Assembly: GCA_010645155.1 (NCBI GenBank)
Contig: CM021319.1
Coordinates: 5,125,073-5,189,072 of the forward strand
Length of the DNA stretch: 64,000 bases
Origin: Tigriopus japonicus
Lineage: Eukaryota > Arthropoda > Copepoda > Harpacticoida > Harpacticidae
Direction: 5' to 3'
Positions 11,901 through 23,055 of this stretch are shown here, piece after piece (positions within the stretch are counted from its first letter, which is position 1; the number at the start of each line of letters is the position of its first letter). The notes under the pieces were generated by a model. The model worked only from the letters and a program-made list of their open reading frames with translations. It was not told the DNA's origin and did not search any database. A program made the position numbers and the translations under genes.

Positions 11901-12904
11901 CAATTTTCTTTCATTTAATTTCAACCAATTCAAATGCCAAACTACGTTTTGAGGTTAAAAAAGGAATAGCACCTCTTATATTTGTAATGATTCAGCAGTG
12001 TTTGAAGCTGAGTTTTGCGAATAAACATCAAATTGTCAATTTTGACAATGTCAAGTTTCAATTTCACCAGCATTACAAAACTCAAGATTAATAAGGCTGA
12101 AGTTGTAGTTCAATACCTAATATCAGTTGCAAACCATTTTGATGAACCAGTTTAATAGGAAAACGATAATGCTGTGACACCAGTTTTCAAACAATGTATA
12201 CAAGGAATATGTATGTTTTCCAAAACAGATGTGCAAATGAAACCACTAACGTAACTATCCTCTTACTCGTCGTTGGATACCTTTTTGTCCGTTTGATTTT
12301 CATGTTTTCATGCTGATATTACAAGCATTGTTTCTGAAACTGAAATTCAAGCAAGCACTTACACGAAATTTACTCAGATTAAAAATAGCCTTGCACTAGT
12401 GTTAAAGTTTTGGAGTAAATTACACGAAGATGAGGGATGAATTACAATAAATCTGCAAGGATAAAGAAAATCCTATCAAAACGAAAACAAATACGGTGTA
12501 TAAATTTTTCAATTTAGTAAATTGTTAAGCTATGATTGCTATTGTGTAATTTTTGTCCGTAGGCATTGTTCTTAGCCAACCATTCTTGCAAATAGGTAAT
12601 CTACGTAAAGATGAAAATGGCCTTTCCTACTTTGTTTGCCTGTTTTTTACGAGACAAAACAACGTACTGCTGCCGAAAGAGGATCGAAGTGATTAAAACG
12701 TGGGGACAAGGATGATGCTAGTCTGCAAAATCGTCACTTTTTTATGGCCTTGAAGTCTCACATGTCCATTGAAATTATATGAACTTTAAGGTGCTATGTT
12801 TTGTGTTTGTGCATGCATGCTTCAAGCATACTTCATCAATTGACTTCCCACTTTTTTTGGTCTTTTTAACCTTCTCAGGCCTATGAAATGACGTCATTTG
12901 AATG

Positions 12905-13090
12905 TTAACTTTTGCTGGGTATGGGTCGGGCCGGGATTTTTTGGTTCCAAATCATGGTTGGTTCGGCAACTTTTTGGTTCCGATCAGTTCCGTTATGATC
13001 TGGTCAAACATATTTGGACCCGGATCAGATCTGGATCGGATCCGGATCCGGATCACATCAGATCCAATCCGGGTCTGGTGTCTCCAATAC
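12905..13090. repeat. degenerate GGATCCGGATC-type dispersed repeat
   Basis: This is an island of G/C-containing near-tandem hexamers, including a clear GATCCGGATCCGGATC run near 13034-13052 and repeated TTTGGTTCC phrases before it. It is similar in style to the islands at 6958, 13325, 52857 and 58105. It is not coding. Confidence 0.5.
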
Positions 13091-13324
13091 CAACTCTTAA
13101 AACCAGTTTCAAGTTAAGCACCTATTTTCATCATTGGACAATTGTTCTTTGCTCTCATTAGTTACTCAGTTAGGTGTAAAGAGTTACCAAATTTTACATC
13201 TAAAATCAATGCACTGATAAACAACAACTGGACCTGCAATCCTGCATTGCACAGAACCTTGAAAACTCGCAAAATGAATTACAATGCAGGTTCTAAAGCA
13301 TTCGATTTTTAATGGAAATTGATT

Positions 13325-13460
13325 CATGGAGAGCCGACTCCTCAGAGGTCGGTTCTGACTCTGGATTGGTTCCTGGGTTTTTGAATCCGGATTGTGCCAA
13401 GCCGACCTCAGAACCGATCAGATGCAAAGTTGGCTCATATCCGATCTGGACCCACCCCTA
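13325..13460. repeat. second intronic copy of the GACTCCTCAGAGGTCGGTTC repeat
   Basis: The stretch shares the order GCCGACTCCTCAGAGGTCGG, GACTCTGGATTGGTTCCTGG with 6958-7010. It then runs into CGGATTGTGCC, CCGATCAG and CCGATCTGG. This is a diverged copy of the same dispersed family. Confidence 0.55.
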
Positions 13461-13775
13461 ACTTTTGCATAGTTAAATACGTTTATTGCATGATTACAAA
13501 GTAGACATTTCAACAAAAGTTGAATTGAAAAATGCCCTAACGGTTCTAAATGCTCTTGAAGTCAAATCTGAAAGCAAGCTTGTAATGCATCTTGGTGCAG
13601 ACAAAACATACGAGCTAAATTTGTCTCTAAATAACACGGAATAAGAAATTCTTTTTTAAATGTCAATAAGCCAAAAATCTGAACTAACATTGGCCAAAAT
13701 GAGTTTGGTTTGTCATAATCAATTAGGTGCTCCTGTCAAGAAGCAGTTTTGGAGGGTTGGCAAAATTGTGGATTA

Positions 13776-14080
13776 AACCCCATAAAACGTCAGGGTAAAC
13801 CCTCCACCACGCCGCCAGCACCTCTTGTGGTTTTATTTATGCAGGGCTGCCAAATCGGAAATTTTTACCCAACATTTTGGCGAAATAGGAAATATTTTCC
13901 GCAGTGACATTATCCAACCAAACCTTGTGACATTTGAGTGAAACGACGCCACTGACTAAATATTATCATAGTAAAATATGCCAAAAAGTGGCATTAAAAA
14001 TCTCCATCTGGCAATCACACACAAGTCTGACAACAAGCAGCGCTGGCGGCGGAGGGTTTACGCTGATATTTTGTGGGGTC
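13776..14080. mobile_element. short inverted-repeat element (MITE-like, about 305 bp)
   Basis: The arms at 13776-13828 and 14032-14080 are imperfect reverse complements. They share CAGGGTAAACCCTCC, GCCGCCAGC and the outer ACCCCATAAAA/TTTTGTGGGGT. No target duplication is obvious and the interior has no transposase. It is likely a decayed non-autonomous DNA transposon. Confidence 0.5.
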
Positions 14081-14528
14081 CGATATCGAAAGTATAACTC
14101 ATCAGCTTTACATCATCAGTATCGCAAAAAGTTTGGTTATTGCAAAAAAAATGTTGTTTTGTCGAATTTTCATTTTATTGATGGGACTTTAGCTCTACGT
14201 ATATTTAAGGTGATGATGATTTGCAGTCACAGATTTGTATTGATTTGTAATTGTAAAAGATTTGTTTTGGCTAATTTGTAAAATGCTTAATTTATTAAGT
14301 CCATTAACCCTTCCCGATTTCAATTACCTAAGGATTTTTTAAGGCAAGCGTCCAACAAGTGCTTTTTGTGCGCTGAAAAATGTATATCTTCGGTTGTGTT
14401 AGAGTATTAATTTGAAATGGCATCATGACCCTTGAGAACCCAACCATTTGTTAGAGAATTAAAAAAAAAAGAATGCAATCTGTTTTCGATTACAAAATGA
14501 TAAATCTAAGCTCTTGAGATCCACATAC

Positions 14529-14614
14529 CTGGAATTGGTGATGAGTTTCGCCTCGACAAATTTCCATTTGTGTTGGACTCCCCGCTTCCAGATGCCCCGG
14601 TCTTTTTTTGTTGC

Positions 14615-14645
<31 letters not shown>

Positions 14646-14694
14646 GATGATTCATCCATGAGTGTGTTATCTGTGAAGCTTCCAACAATTTGGC
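14529..14694 (-). CDS. bab: bab-like gene, coding exon 2: poly-Gln linker and splice branch point for isoforms
   Basis: This small exon (166 nt) encodes about residues 313-367. The acceptor is CTTCCAG with the first exon base at 14694, continuing exactly in phase from the exon 1 donor. The donor is CCAG|GTATGTGG, with the last exon base at 14529, and leaves phase 1. It reads AKLLEASQITHSWMNH, then a run of about 13 Gln (CAA/CAG, plus-strand GTT repeat 14609-14646), then KKTGASGSGESNTN and a basic/Ser stretch NLSRRNSSPIP. It has no folded domain and acts as a linker between the BTB and DNA-binding parts. Its phase-1 donor fits the acceptors of both exon 3 (8992) and exon 4 (1743), making it the likely alternative-splicing hub. 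The Gln tract may be length-polymorphic. Confidence 0.82.
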
Positions 14695-16385
14695 CTGGAA
14701 GTCGAAACGCTCTAATAGTTACAATTGCGATACCAGTTTGTCAATCACGCCTCTACCAAAGACCGTCGAACATCCAGGGGCTCTTCCCATTAGACAACCC
14801 CAACCTTAACTCTTAGATTTACAACACTTGATAAGCTGCATTCAAAGAAGTTAAGGGTTCCCAAAAATATTGACTTGCGTGACACTCAGAAAATCTCTTG
14901 ACGTACTGCGTCAATAACCATACAGGACGTATTAACGTTATTACAATAACATTTTCATTCAAAACGGATAAGAGTATAAAAAACGTATACCCAACTTAAT
15001 TTTGTATAACTTTTGGACAAAAAGGAGTTGCACCATTTACAATGACTGGTTTCATTTGTGTCCTTTTTCTGAACTAATGCTCTACAGTGCAATCAAAGTT
15101 GAATTCATAAATACTCGATCTTGCAACCCAAGACGTCAAAATAAAATTAGCTACTCACAGACAAAATTCTGATTTCAAACTTTTTCCCAGTCGTGATACA
15201 ATACATATCAAATGATGTCAACTTAAAAGTGAGTACCTTTGAAATTATCTTCCTCACCAAAGGGCGTTTGTAGGATCGAAACAATAGCCAAAGTGAAAAT
15301 AATTTTATGCGCCTTTCAATTGCGACTTCCAGAGAATGCTTTAAAACAATTGCGATGTTGGTATAACGGTAGCGCTTGGGGCAGCTCTACTTCATTCGGT
15401 TTGGTGAGTTCAAGTACTTTTACATTTAAAAGGACTTCCACAGGATTCAAGTTTCTTAAATAAATTTACATTTTAAATGTGGATGTTTTTTGGGCCATTT
15501 CTTGGTCAAGAAACACCACATCTTATTTGCGTGGATTTTGCGCTCAGAAAGAAGTACTTAGAATTAGTCTTGGGATTGCAAATTCACTTATTTGTTAGGA
15601 ATTATAAATCTATTTATTTTTTTACAAATACAAAAACATGTACATGTTTTGTGGAGAAGTAAAAATTTGATGGAGGTGTTTGTCGTTCAACATATTAAGG
15701 TTAGATGCGCATTTTACGAACCAAATTGCTCCAAGTCATCTAGAAACAAAAGGTATAATCTTTTGGAGAACCTTTTTCCATTTGATGGACTTTCAAATGC
15801 GGAAAACTTTGGCTCTTTAAATTTTACCAAGCAGTCCAGCCTGGCAAATGGCTTTGACTTTTTTCAAGCAGAATAAAATTTTAAACCTGAAACGAGCAAC
15901 CTATTACGCAACATTCATTCCAAATGTCTGAGGGAAAATCAAGCGGTCAAGATCCTTGATTATAAAATGTGGTCCTTTTGCTTTCACAATGTGTTCTTTT
16001 CATTACCTATCCCTTTAACTCAAATATATTTTTTCAACCGTGATTGACGGCCGACAACTATATTGGAATTAAAAAAGGCCAAGTAACTCGAAAAAGTTGA
16101 CCTACTGCTCCGATCAGTTACATTAGTAAATTTGGTCGTGCTCGTTTGCACGATCCTCACAATTCAATCGGCTTGATTGCAGATATTAGAATATTTTTGA
16201 CTTTCACTTCTCAGTGTGCGCAAATATGAGTGAGCAAAATGAGAAAGGAAAAACGAGCTACAGCTAAAACACGACACATTGGGAGTTGGGCAAGTATCAA
16301 AACAAAAATAACATGCCAGAAATTTATTGCCAGCAATAATACCAAATTATAAAAGTTTTATCACTTCTGGCGCTCGTATGAAGAA

Positions 16386-16432
16386 ATGAAGGAAGGAAAG
16401 AAGGAAGGAAGGAAGCAAGGGAGGAAGCAAGC
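16386..16432. repeat. GAAGGAAG microsatellite
   Basis: Imperfect tandem GAAG/GGAA tetranucleotides run into AGCAAG text. The frame read across it (Lys/Glu/Gly-rich) is a by-product of the repeat. Confidence 0.8.
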
Positions 16433-17330
16433 CTCGACTGGAGGGAATCGTGCTCGAGCTATCGGCTCGAAGTGCCGGTTGCTCTCTCATTGCCTGCTAG
16501 TTTTATCCGTTTTCCCCTTCTCTCTTTCAATCCCTCTCTGTCTCTGTCTGTTCATTGTGAATTTTAGTTGGGGATCTGCTAGACTGGAGCGTCTCTCTTT
16601 TGGCGTTGTTGTACTCTTTCTATATACTCCCAAAATGAGTAGAGGATGGAGGCTCCATGGACGCCCAACACTCGCTTGAGCTTGTTCCAATAGCAAAAGA
16701 AAAGGATCTTGTTCAAATTACTTCGTTTCTCCGTTTCATTACTCCGCAGGCAAACAACAAGAGAGAAAATTAGTCGGCAAATGTAGAAGAAAAATTCCAC
16801 TGCGCATTTAAGTTCGATTTTGGGAAAGCATCATATTTTTACCCGTTTTGTTTCTCTTTTGAAACAATTTGATGCAAATCTCTGCAACTGAAATGTCAAG
16901 TTATTAACAATTATTATATTTAACAAGTAAATATAATTTGAATGATATCGAACAGATGCAGTCAGGATATTTTGCAAAATTTAATTCTTTCGCCATTTTA
17001 ATAAGGCTGAGTGGAGGAAGAACTTGCGTCGGAATAATCACAATTGTTCGCTTCGAAGGTTGAATTTGGTAAAAAGACACATTTGTAAAAAGTCCAATTT
17101 CCTGTCAATGGACAATTTGTGTCAAACAAATTGCAACAAAATCGACATCACAATTTTTAACAGTGTCTCCGAAACCTAAATGAATCCTCTACATCAGTCA
17201 TGTTCTCATGATCGTTCTGTGAACTCGAGCTCATTTTTAGTTGAATTAATATAATGGTCCGTTCTTAGCATAGGATTCTGCTTGCATTGGAAAATATGGA
17301 ACTGAATAAGTACATGAAAATGGGAGAAAG

Positions 17331-17970
17331 ATAGAAAAAGAGAAAAAGAGAGAGGGAGAGAAAGAGAGAGGGAGAGAAAGAGAGAGAGAGAGAAAGAGAG
17401 AGGGAGAGAAAGAGAGAGGGAGAGAAAGAGAGAGGGAGAGAAAGAGAGAGGGAGAGAAAGAGAGAGGGAGAGAAAGAGAGAGGGAGAGAAAGAGAGAGGG
17501 AGAGAAAGAGAGAGGGAGAGAAAGAGAGAGGGAGAGAAAGAGAGAGGGAGAGAAAGAGAGAGGGAGAGAAAGAGAGAGGGAGAGAAAGAGAGAGGGAGAG
17601 AAAGAGAGAGGGAGAGAAAGAGAGAGGGAGAGAAAGAGAGAGGGAGAGAAAGAGAGAGGGAGAGAAAGAGAGAGGGAGAGAAAGAGAGAGGGAGAGAAAG
17701 AGAGAGGGAGAGAAAGAGAGAGGGAGAGAAAGAGAGAGGGAGAGAAAGAGAGAGGGAGAGAAAGAGAGAGGGAGAGAAAGAGAGAGGGAGAGAAAGAGAG
17801 AGGGAGAGAAAGAGAGAGGGAGAGAAAGAGAGAGGGAGAGAAAGAGAGAGGGAGAGAAAGAGAGAGGGAGAGAAAGAGAGAGGGAGAGAAAGAGAGAGGG
17901 AGAGAAAGAGAGAGGGAGAGAAAGAGAGAGGGAGAGAAAGAGAGAGGGAGAGAAAGAGAAAGAGAGAGGG
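17331..17970. repeat. 16-bp GA-rich satellite, about 40 copies, in the bab intron
   Basis: The unit AGAGAGGGAGAGAAAG is repeated near-perfectly for about 640 bp. It is pure purine on the plus strand, hence pure pyrimidine on the sense strand of the bab transcript. Because 16 is not a multiple of 3, translation gives a 16-residue Ser/Leu/Phe/Pro period in every open frame. The 262- and 279-residue minus-strand frames here are therefore artefacts. The array is unusually homogeneous compared with the 17-bp array at 36.8 kb, suggesting recent expansion or conversion. Confidence 0.95.
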
Positions 17971-18396
17971 CGGGTGGTGAGAGTTGGAATTCAAACATAC
18001 GCATCAAAAAAATCTGTGGCAAATTTCCATTCCGGGTTCGGTTGTTGGATTTCCAATTCTCACCTCGACGGGCAAGTGCATGCATGCAACATTGTACGGG
18101 CGCGCAAGATTCTGCTGGAACTTCGTTTTCGCTTCCATCTTTGGGAGCTCAAGCCCGATCGAGCTTCTACGCTCTACAGTATATACAGTACACGTAACGT
18201 CAGAACTTGACTGGAGACGACTGCTGCCATCGTCGGACTAGGGGGATAGAAAAAACAAGAAATATATGGAAACATAATATTTTTCTCCATTCCACGTCAA
18301 AATAGAGAAAAGAAAGATGCGGTGGGGAGTACTTGCTCACCCGCAAGTTTGCAAGATACGAATTAATCGAAGAAATAGCAAAAGGAGAGAAAGAGA

Positions 18397-18417
18397 GCAA
18401 GCAAGCAAGCAAGCAAC
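18397..18417. repeat. AGCA microsatellite
   Basis: About five tandem AGCA units follow a GAGAGAAAGAGAG stretch. Confidence 0.8.
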
Positions 18418-19908
18418 TTCACCTAACACAAGATATTGCTTTTTAGTTTGTCGAAACAGGCAAATGTACTTAGATCATCATGGCAAAATGGCCTTGAAAG
18501 TGTCATTTTCGAAATGGCGATTTCTTTGATCACAAATATTAGATTAGTTTCAAGGAAATGTTGCCAGTTCAGTCGTGAATGGTTAGACCAATCAACTGAA
18601 AATTCCATTAGTTTCGTTTTTGTTTTTTCAGAACAAATTTGGTAGTCTTCAAATCCGTCTTTCTTTTTCCTCCCACTTTGAATACTCAATTCAATTTCCA
18701 AATGCTTGCCATTCCGTCCAACATACTTTTGACGATAGCACGTAAACAGTCTCATCAAATTAACTGAAGTGCTTACAAGTCCATGAACGGCAGGCAAACT
18801 TTGAACTGCAGCTCAAACATTTCTATGGGCATTATTAGTGGGACGAACGAGGAAACCTTTTTCTCGCACGAGATCCAAGAAACTGAAGAGACCACTCATT
18901 CAGATCGTCAGTATGGTTGTGCAAGTCTGGCGTAGCTAATGCGCCACGGAAAGCCATTTCGAATCTGCTTGTCCTTACACTGAACTACTGCATCCGCGCC
19001 GCTGTCTCTGTTTCCTCTTACCACTCACTCCATCCATCCATCCTTCCATTCCATCTTGTACTTAGTAGTAGGTGTTTTTCTTGTACGCCTCGCACTGTAC
19101 TGCTACTAAACAATTTGGAGGGAGCAGGGGGATGAGGTAAGAGCTTGAAGATCCTCTGAGTTTCTCGACAAATTTAAGCCAGTTAGAGTAAACAAATTGA
19201 ACGAAGTTTGAGTAAAGTTTGAGGAACATCAATGGGCGCAGAAAGAGAGGAAAAGACAGAAAGCTCACTGGCGAGCTAATTTCATCATTCAAGCTAGCTT
19301 TCATGCTAGAATGAAGAAAGGAACAAAAAAGAGAGAAAGACACAAGTTAATATACTTGGTAAAAGAGGTGGAGTACACAAACCCAAGGCTACAAAACTAC
19401 TGTGTGGTATAATGGTAATGCTGTTTTTGGATGCGTGTGGGTGTTCCCTGTTTTGCTCCTTGATTGTGGCAGAGAAACCAAGCCAAGTAAGCCAAGAGAG
19501 TACCAAGCAAGGTGGGACGAAGGTACTCGTCAAGTGATTGTACTTGTTCTCATCATTCTGTGCTCGTTCTTCGATCTGTATTAGTCATCATGGCTCATCA
19601 TGGCGCCACTGCCGAGGAAAATGGGGGCAAAAAAATAAGATAGACAAATACAAAAATAAGGGTCGGCAAAAATAGTGCTACGTTGCGCACAACTCAGTGA
19701 AAGCCGAAGGAACATTAGTCAGATTTGGGGAAGATCAAACGTCGTTTTCATTTGTCATTGGCGTTTTGAACAATTACTCTCCACCTTGAACTACCGCCTT
19801 TTGATCCGTTCACACTAACCTTGGAGTAGTCGGTCGCCCTTTCCAGAGCGTAACTTAAAAAAAAACAGAGCAACAAGTTGTGGTCCAGTTATGGTACTCA
19901 GTACTTAC

Positions 19909-20844
19909 TCGACGTTCCTCCTGGATGAGTTCCATAATTCCTGGCTTTACATCCGATAGATCATCGGTTATTTGACTCTTGGTTTTACTCATAGAGAGTG
20001 AGGAGCCGGAATGTCCAATTTGGGGTGTTGATTGCGTCGAGGAAGGAGATCGAGAGGGGTGTGACACTCGGGTATGAAAGGAAGAACTCATTGAAGGCGG
20101 GCCCAGGGGAAAGCCCACCCCAAGAGTTGAACAATCGTCTCGAGTGGGTTGCGAGTATGCCTCCGTGGGAACTGATCTGGTCAATGAGGACGGATCGAGG
20201 CCGTTGGGATCTTCTTCAAGTGACGAGGATGAGGCTCGTTTCCGTTTATGCGGTCGAAAATCCATCAAAGGAGGCGGGCCCTTATTCGAACAACGCTTGA
20301 GTTCTACGTCTTTATTGGGACCTGAGAACTCGTCCTGGCTTCGAGAGCGAAAATCAACTAGACCTCGAATATTCAAGGCCTCGGAGGATTTCAAAACTGA
20401 GGGCAATTCATCCTGACTAACATTGATTTCGCCGCGATACATGTACTCCACGATATATTTGAGATCCGACCATGGAATGTCTCGAAGAATCACAATAGGG
20501 TGTTGAGAGGGATTTCCCGACAAAAGCGATTGAAAATACGGGCTGCAAGCGGATAATACCACTTTGTGGCATTTAATCACTTGACCCTCCGAGGTCAGGG
20601 TCACATCGACAAAGGCCTCAGTTTGCAACAGATGATCAAACACAGAGGTCAAATTCGTCTGATAGTTGTTCCACTTGAGGCAGTAATGTTGTTGAGGATC
20701 CTCTTGGGACGATAAGTTCGGATTGGAGACCTCGTGGTCTGAGAGTGGAGACATTGGATCTTCACGGATCTTCAACGGTCCCGGTGAATCTCCGATGGGC
20801 GACATCGACCTTGGGCGAGTCGGAACCGGACTCGAACAAAACAT
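19909..20844 (-). CDS. bab: bab-like gene, first coding exon 1: BTB/POZ domain
   Basis: The start is ATG at 20844-20842 in a CACCATG context. A GTG further upstream in the same frame is not a credible start, and a 3' splice site (ATTTCAG|AGTCGCACC) lies only 9 nt upstream, placing an intron in the 5'UTR. The exon ends at a consensus donor CGA|GTAAGTAC (last base 19909, phase 0) and encodes residues 1-312. The BTB/POZ domain spans about 53-167. It begins QHYCLKWNNYQTNLTSVFD, continues DVTLTSEGQ...HKVVLSACSPYFQSLL and ends in ELPSVLKSSEALNIRGL. This is the tramtrack/bab (ttk) subtype that dimerises or oligomerises nuclear transcription factors. The N-terminal 50 residues are Pro/Ser-rich. After the BTB come a basic KRKR patch near residues 204-210 (possible nuclear localisation) and a Ser/Pro-rich stretch. 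No frameshifts are seen. Confidence 0.92.
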
Positions 20845-20853
20845 GGTGCGACT
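20845..20853 (-). promoter_or_regulatory. bab: end of 5'UTR joined at a splice acceptor
   Basis: The minus strand reads CATTTCAG|AGTCGCACC directly before the start codon, so the leader of the mRNA comes from an upstream exon. The frame is open back through the acceptor but contains no ATG, so the start codon assigned in exon 1 is not affected. Confidence 0.6.
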
Positions 20854-22964
20854 CTGAAATGGAATCACGATTTCATTTTAAAATCAAAGGGATGACAGCC
20901 GGACAAACACGAGAAGCAATTTATGGCTCCAATAAATTAAGCGTAATTTTTCAACCAAGACACGGAAAAGGCTTCAAATTTATTAACACAAAAGTATCTG
21001 ATTTCGAGATTGTAACGTAAAAGCAAAGCAGCTTCATGCTCTTCTTTGGCGAAGGTTGCAAAACGTAGAGAAAAACCACACAGAGGCACCCGAAGAAGAT
21101 TTGAATATTTTTACAAAAAAATGAATCTATGAATCTATGACTTTTGCTTGCAGTCTACGTAGTGGCCCATACTATGATTTCAACATTTTGAACCAATGTT
21201 CGAATATTGACCACAAATTTAAAGCGTATGAATTCTATTTTTTGATAGGATTAAGATCACGTGTCTTAATTCAAACCAAATACTCCATAAAATGTTTGAG
21301 TTTTAAATAACATCAAGGGGCCCTCAAAAGGAGGGTTACACAATATGAACCAAAGTGTGAATATTTTCAACAGCCCTTACACAGAAAAATGGCTTTGAGA
21401 CGCTTTGTCTTTTAACATGAATGTTATTCCTGGTATTTCTATCTGAAAAAACAAGAAAAGGAATACTTCACTACATTTTGTTGCCTTTGACTTATGAACA
21501 ATATTTTTTAAAACATTTTATCTAACATATTTATGCTAAATGAAATAAAATTGACTTCAGTCAGTGTATAGATTGGTAGCTATGTGAAAATTTGTCTCCC
21601 AAGAAAATATGTCTGGTCGTGACGGATTTCGATCAAGCCAATCAAAAGCCATTTCCGTTATTTCCCCAATCCTGCTGACACTCAATTTTCGGTTTCCCTC
21701 CAACGACCACGTTCATACTCAAGCGAGTGAAGAGCAAGTGTTGTCGAATGCTCTTAGATACTTTTAATTAAGTCTCATTGACCATTCCAAGGGGATTTCA
21801 ACCTTTCTACCATCCAAATATTGAAATGGCATTTTTCACTTGCTACAAGGAATGACATTAAGCTTTAAAAAAGAGGTACTTGATGATGAACATTTGAAAT
21901 TGAATTTCACTATGTATGTCAGTCAAAGTGATCCCGACTCCCGAGTTAACGATTGAGTTGTTAGCTCATAATGAAGCTCCTACGACTCTTCTACAAAATG
22001 TGAGCCATGGCTGGATGAATCAAAATGTGATACAGAACATATCCCTCAGAGTAAAGAAGGGAAGTTAGGCGTTCAAAATTTACTTCATCGTCGTCGTAAG
22101 GCTTTTTGGGAGTCCCTTATCATTAGCCAAAGTGCAAGATTAAATATTTACTTGTCTTGCCAAGCTCCTAAATTCAAATCGAAATTAAATATGAAAAAGG
22201 AATACGAATGGAAAAAAGAAAAAAAGAAATTGATTTACTCTCGATTCTCTGCATGCGATCACAAGCATTACATATTGAACAAGTTGCATTGGGTTTGGAT
22301 CAAAACGTTTCAACGGTTTCAACATATGTCTCCTAACAATAACAGCACTCCCGAAGGCTTTTGGGAACATTTAATTTTGTGCATTTGGCTCTTGAACGTG
22401 TTTGACAAAATCAAATAATCTTGTGCTTTCATATGGCCAAAGGAGGGAACAGAAATTCATATTTTGAAATATTACTACATTTCCTAAAATCTTGGTGACA
22501 CATTTACCAAAGAAACATCCTATGATGACCCTATGACAAAATGGAAATAACTTTTTTGCGCTCGTGTGATTGATTCTGCCTACTTTTCCCAGTTTGTCCA
22601 TCAACCTTTCGCACTAATGCATTCTATTCTTGCGCAGCTTCTTGAAATATAACCAAACACATTTTTTGATCGAATTGGGCCAAAAAATCATTCTTAACTT
22701 CCATTCAACCAATTGAGTAACAACTGGCCTGCAAAGTGTTTGTTCTCACCAGGGCTTTCTAACTTATGGAATTTCATCGCTTGTAATAAATGCGCTGTAA
22801 ATATACGGTACACGGACAGAAGCCGCAAATTCTCATCCCAATTATGTTCCATTTCAACACGTTATATTTGCCATCATGATTATTATTATCATTATGATTA
22901 GAGTATGTTCAATGTTTGCGAGAGGAAAAATGTGAATTATTAATGGTCTCTATCTCTTTGGCTT

Positions 22965-23055
22965 GCAAGTGTGTGTGAGTGTATATCTGTCTGTCGGTGT
23001 AGTAGTAGTAGTAGTTAGTTCTCTTTCTTTCTTTCTGTCTTTCTTTCTTTCTCTA
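22965..23055. repeat. GTGT / GTA / TTTC microsatellite cluster
   Basis: Adjacent short arrays of GTGTGTGAGTG, five GTA units and TTTC tetranucleotides. Confidence 0.75.

Larger units (their letters stand above)
8993..14528. other. intron 2 DNA
   Basis: This is intronic for both isoforms. A purine-rich plus-strand run at 9180-9236 is a long pyrimidine tract on the gene's sense strand, roughly 190-245 nt upstream of the exon 3 acceptor. Around 9500-9700 there is a GC-richer patch with repeated GGATTC text. Further repeats at 12905, 13325 and 13776 are listed separately. The interval 9700-12900 is featureless AT-rich DNA as far as I can see. Confidence 0.65.
14695..19908. other. intron between BTB exon and poly-Gln exon
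   Basis: This intron contains a GAAGGAAG microsatellite (16386-16430), the 16-bp GA satellite (17331-17970), an AGCA run (18398-18416) and GC-richer islands at 16440-16700, 18000-18240 and 18900-19600. The islands lack convincing reading frames and may be regulatory. No tRNA or other RNA gene was recognised. Confidence 0.6.

Noticed and set aside
17206..18085. 262- and 279-residue Ser/Leu/Phe frames
   Set aside because: They are translations of the 16-bp GA satellite in the bab intron.
19817..19850. Possible 34-nt micro-exon with TTTTTAAG acceptor and CAAG|GTTAGT donor just after exon 1
   Set aside because: It would break the exact phase match between exon 1 (phase 0) and exon 2 (phase 0), and the gap to exon 1 is only about 58 nt.
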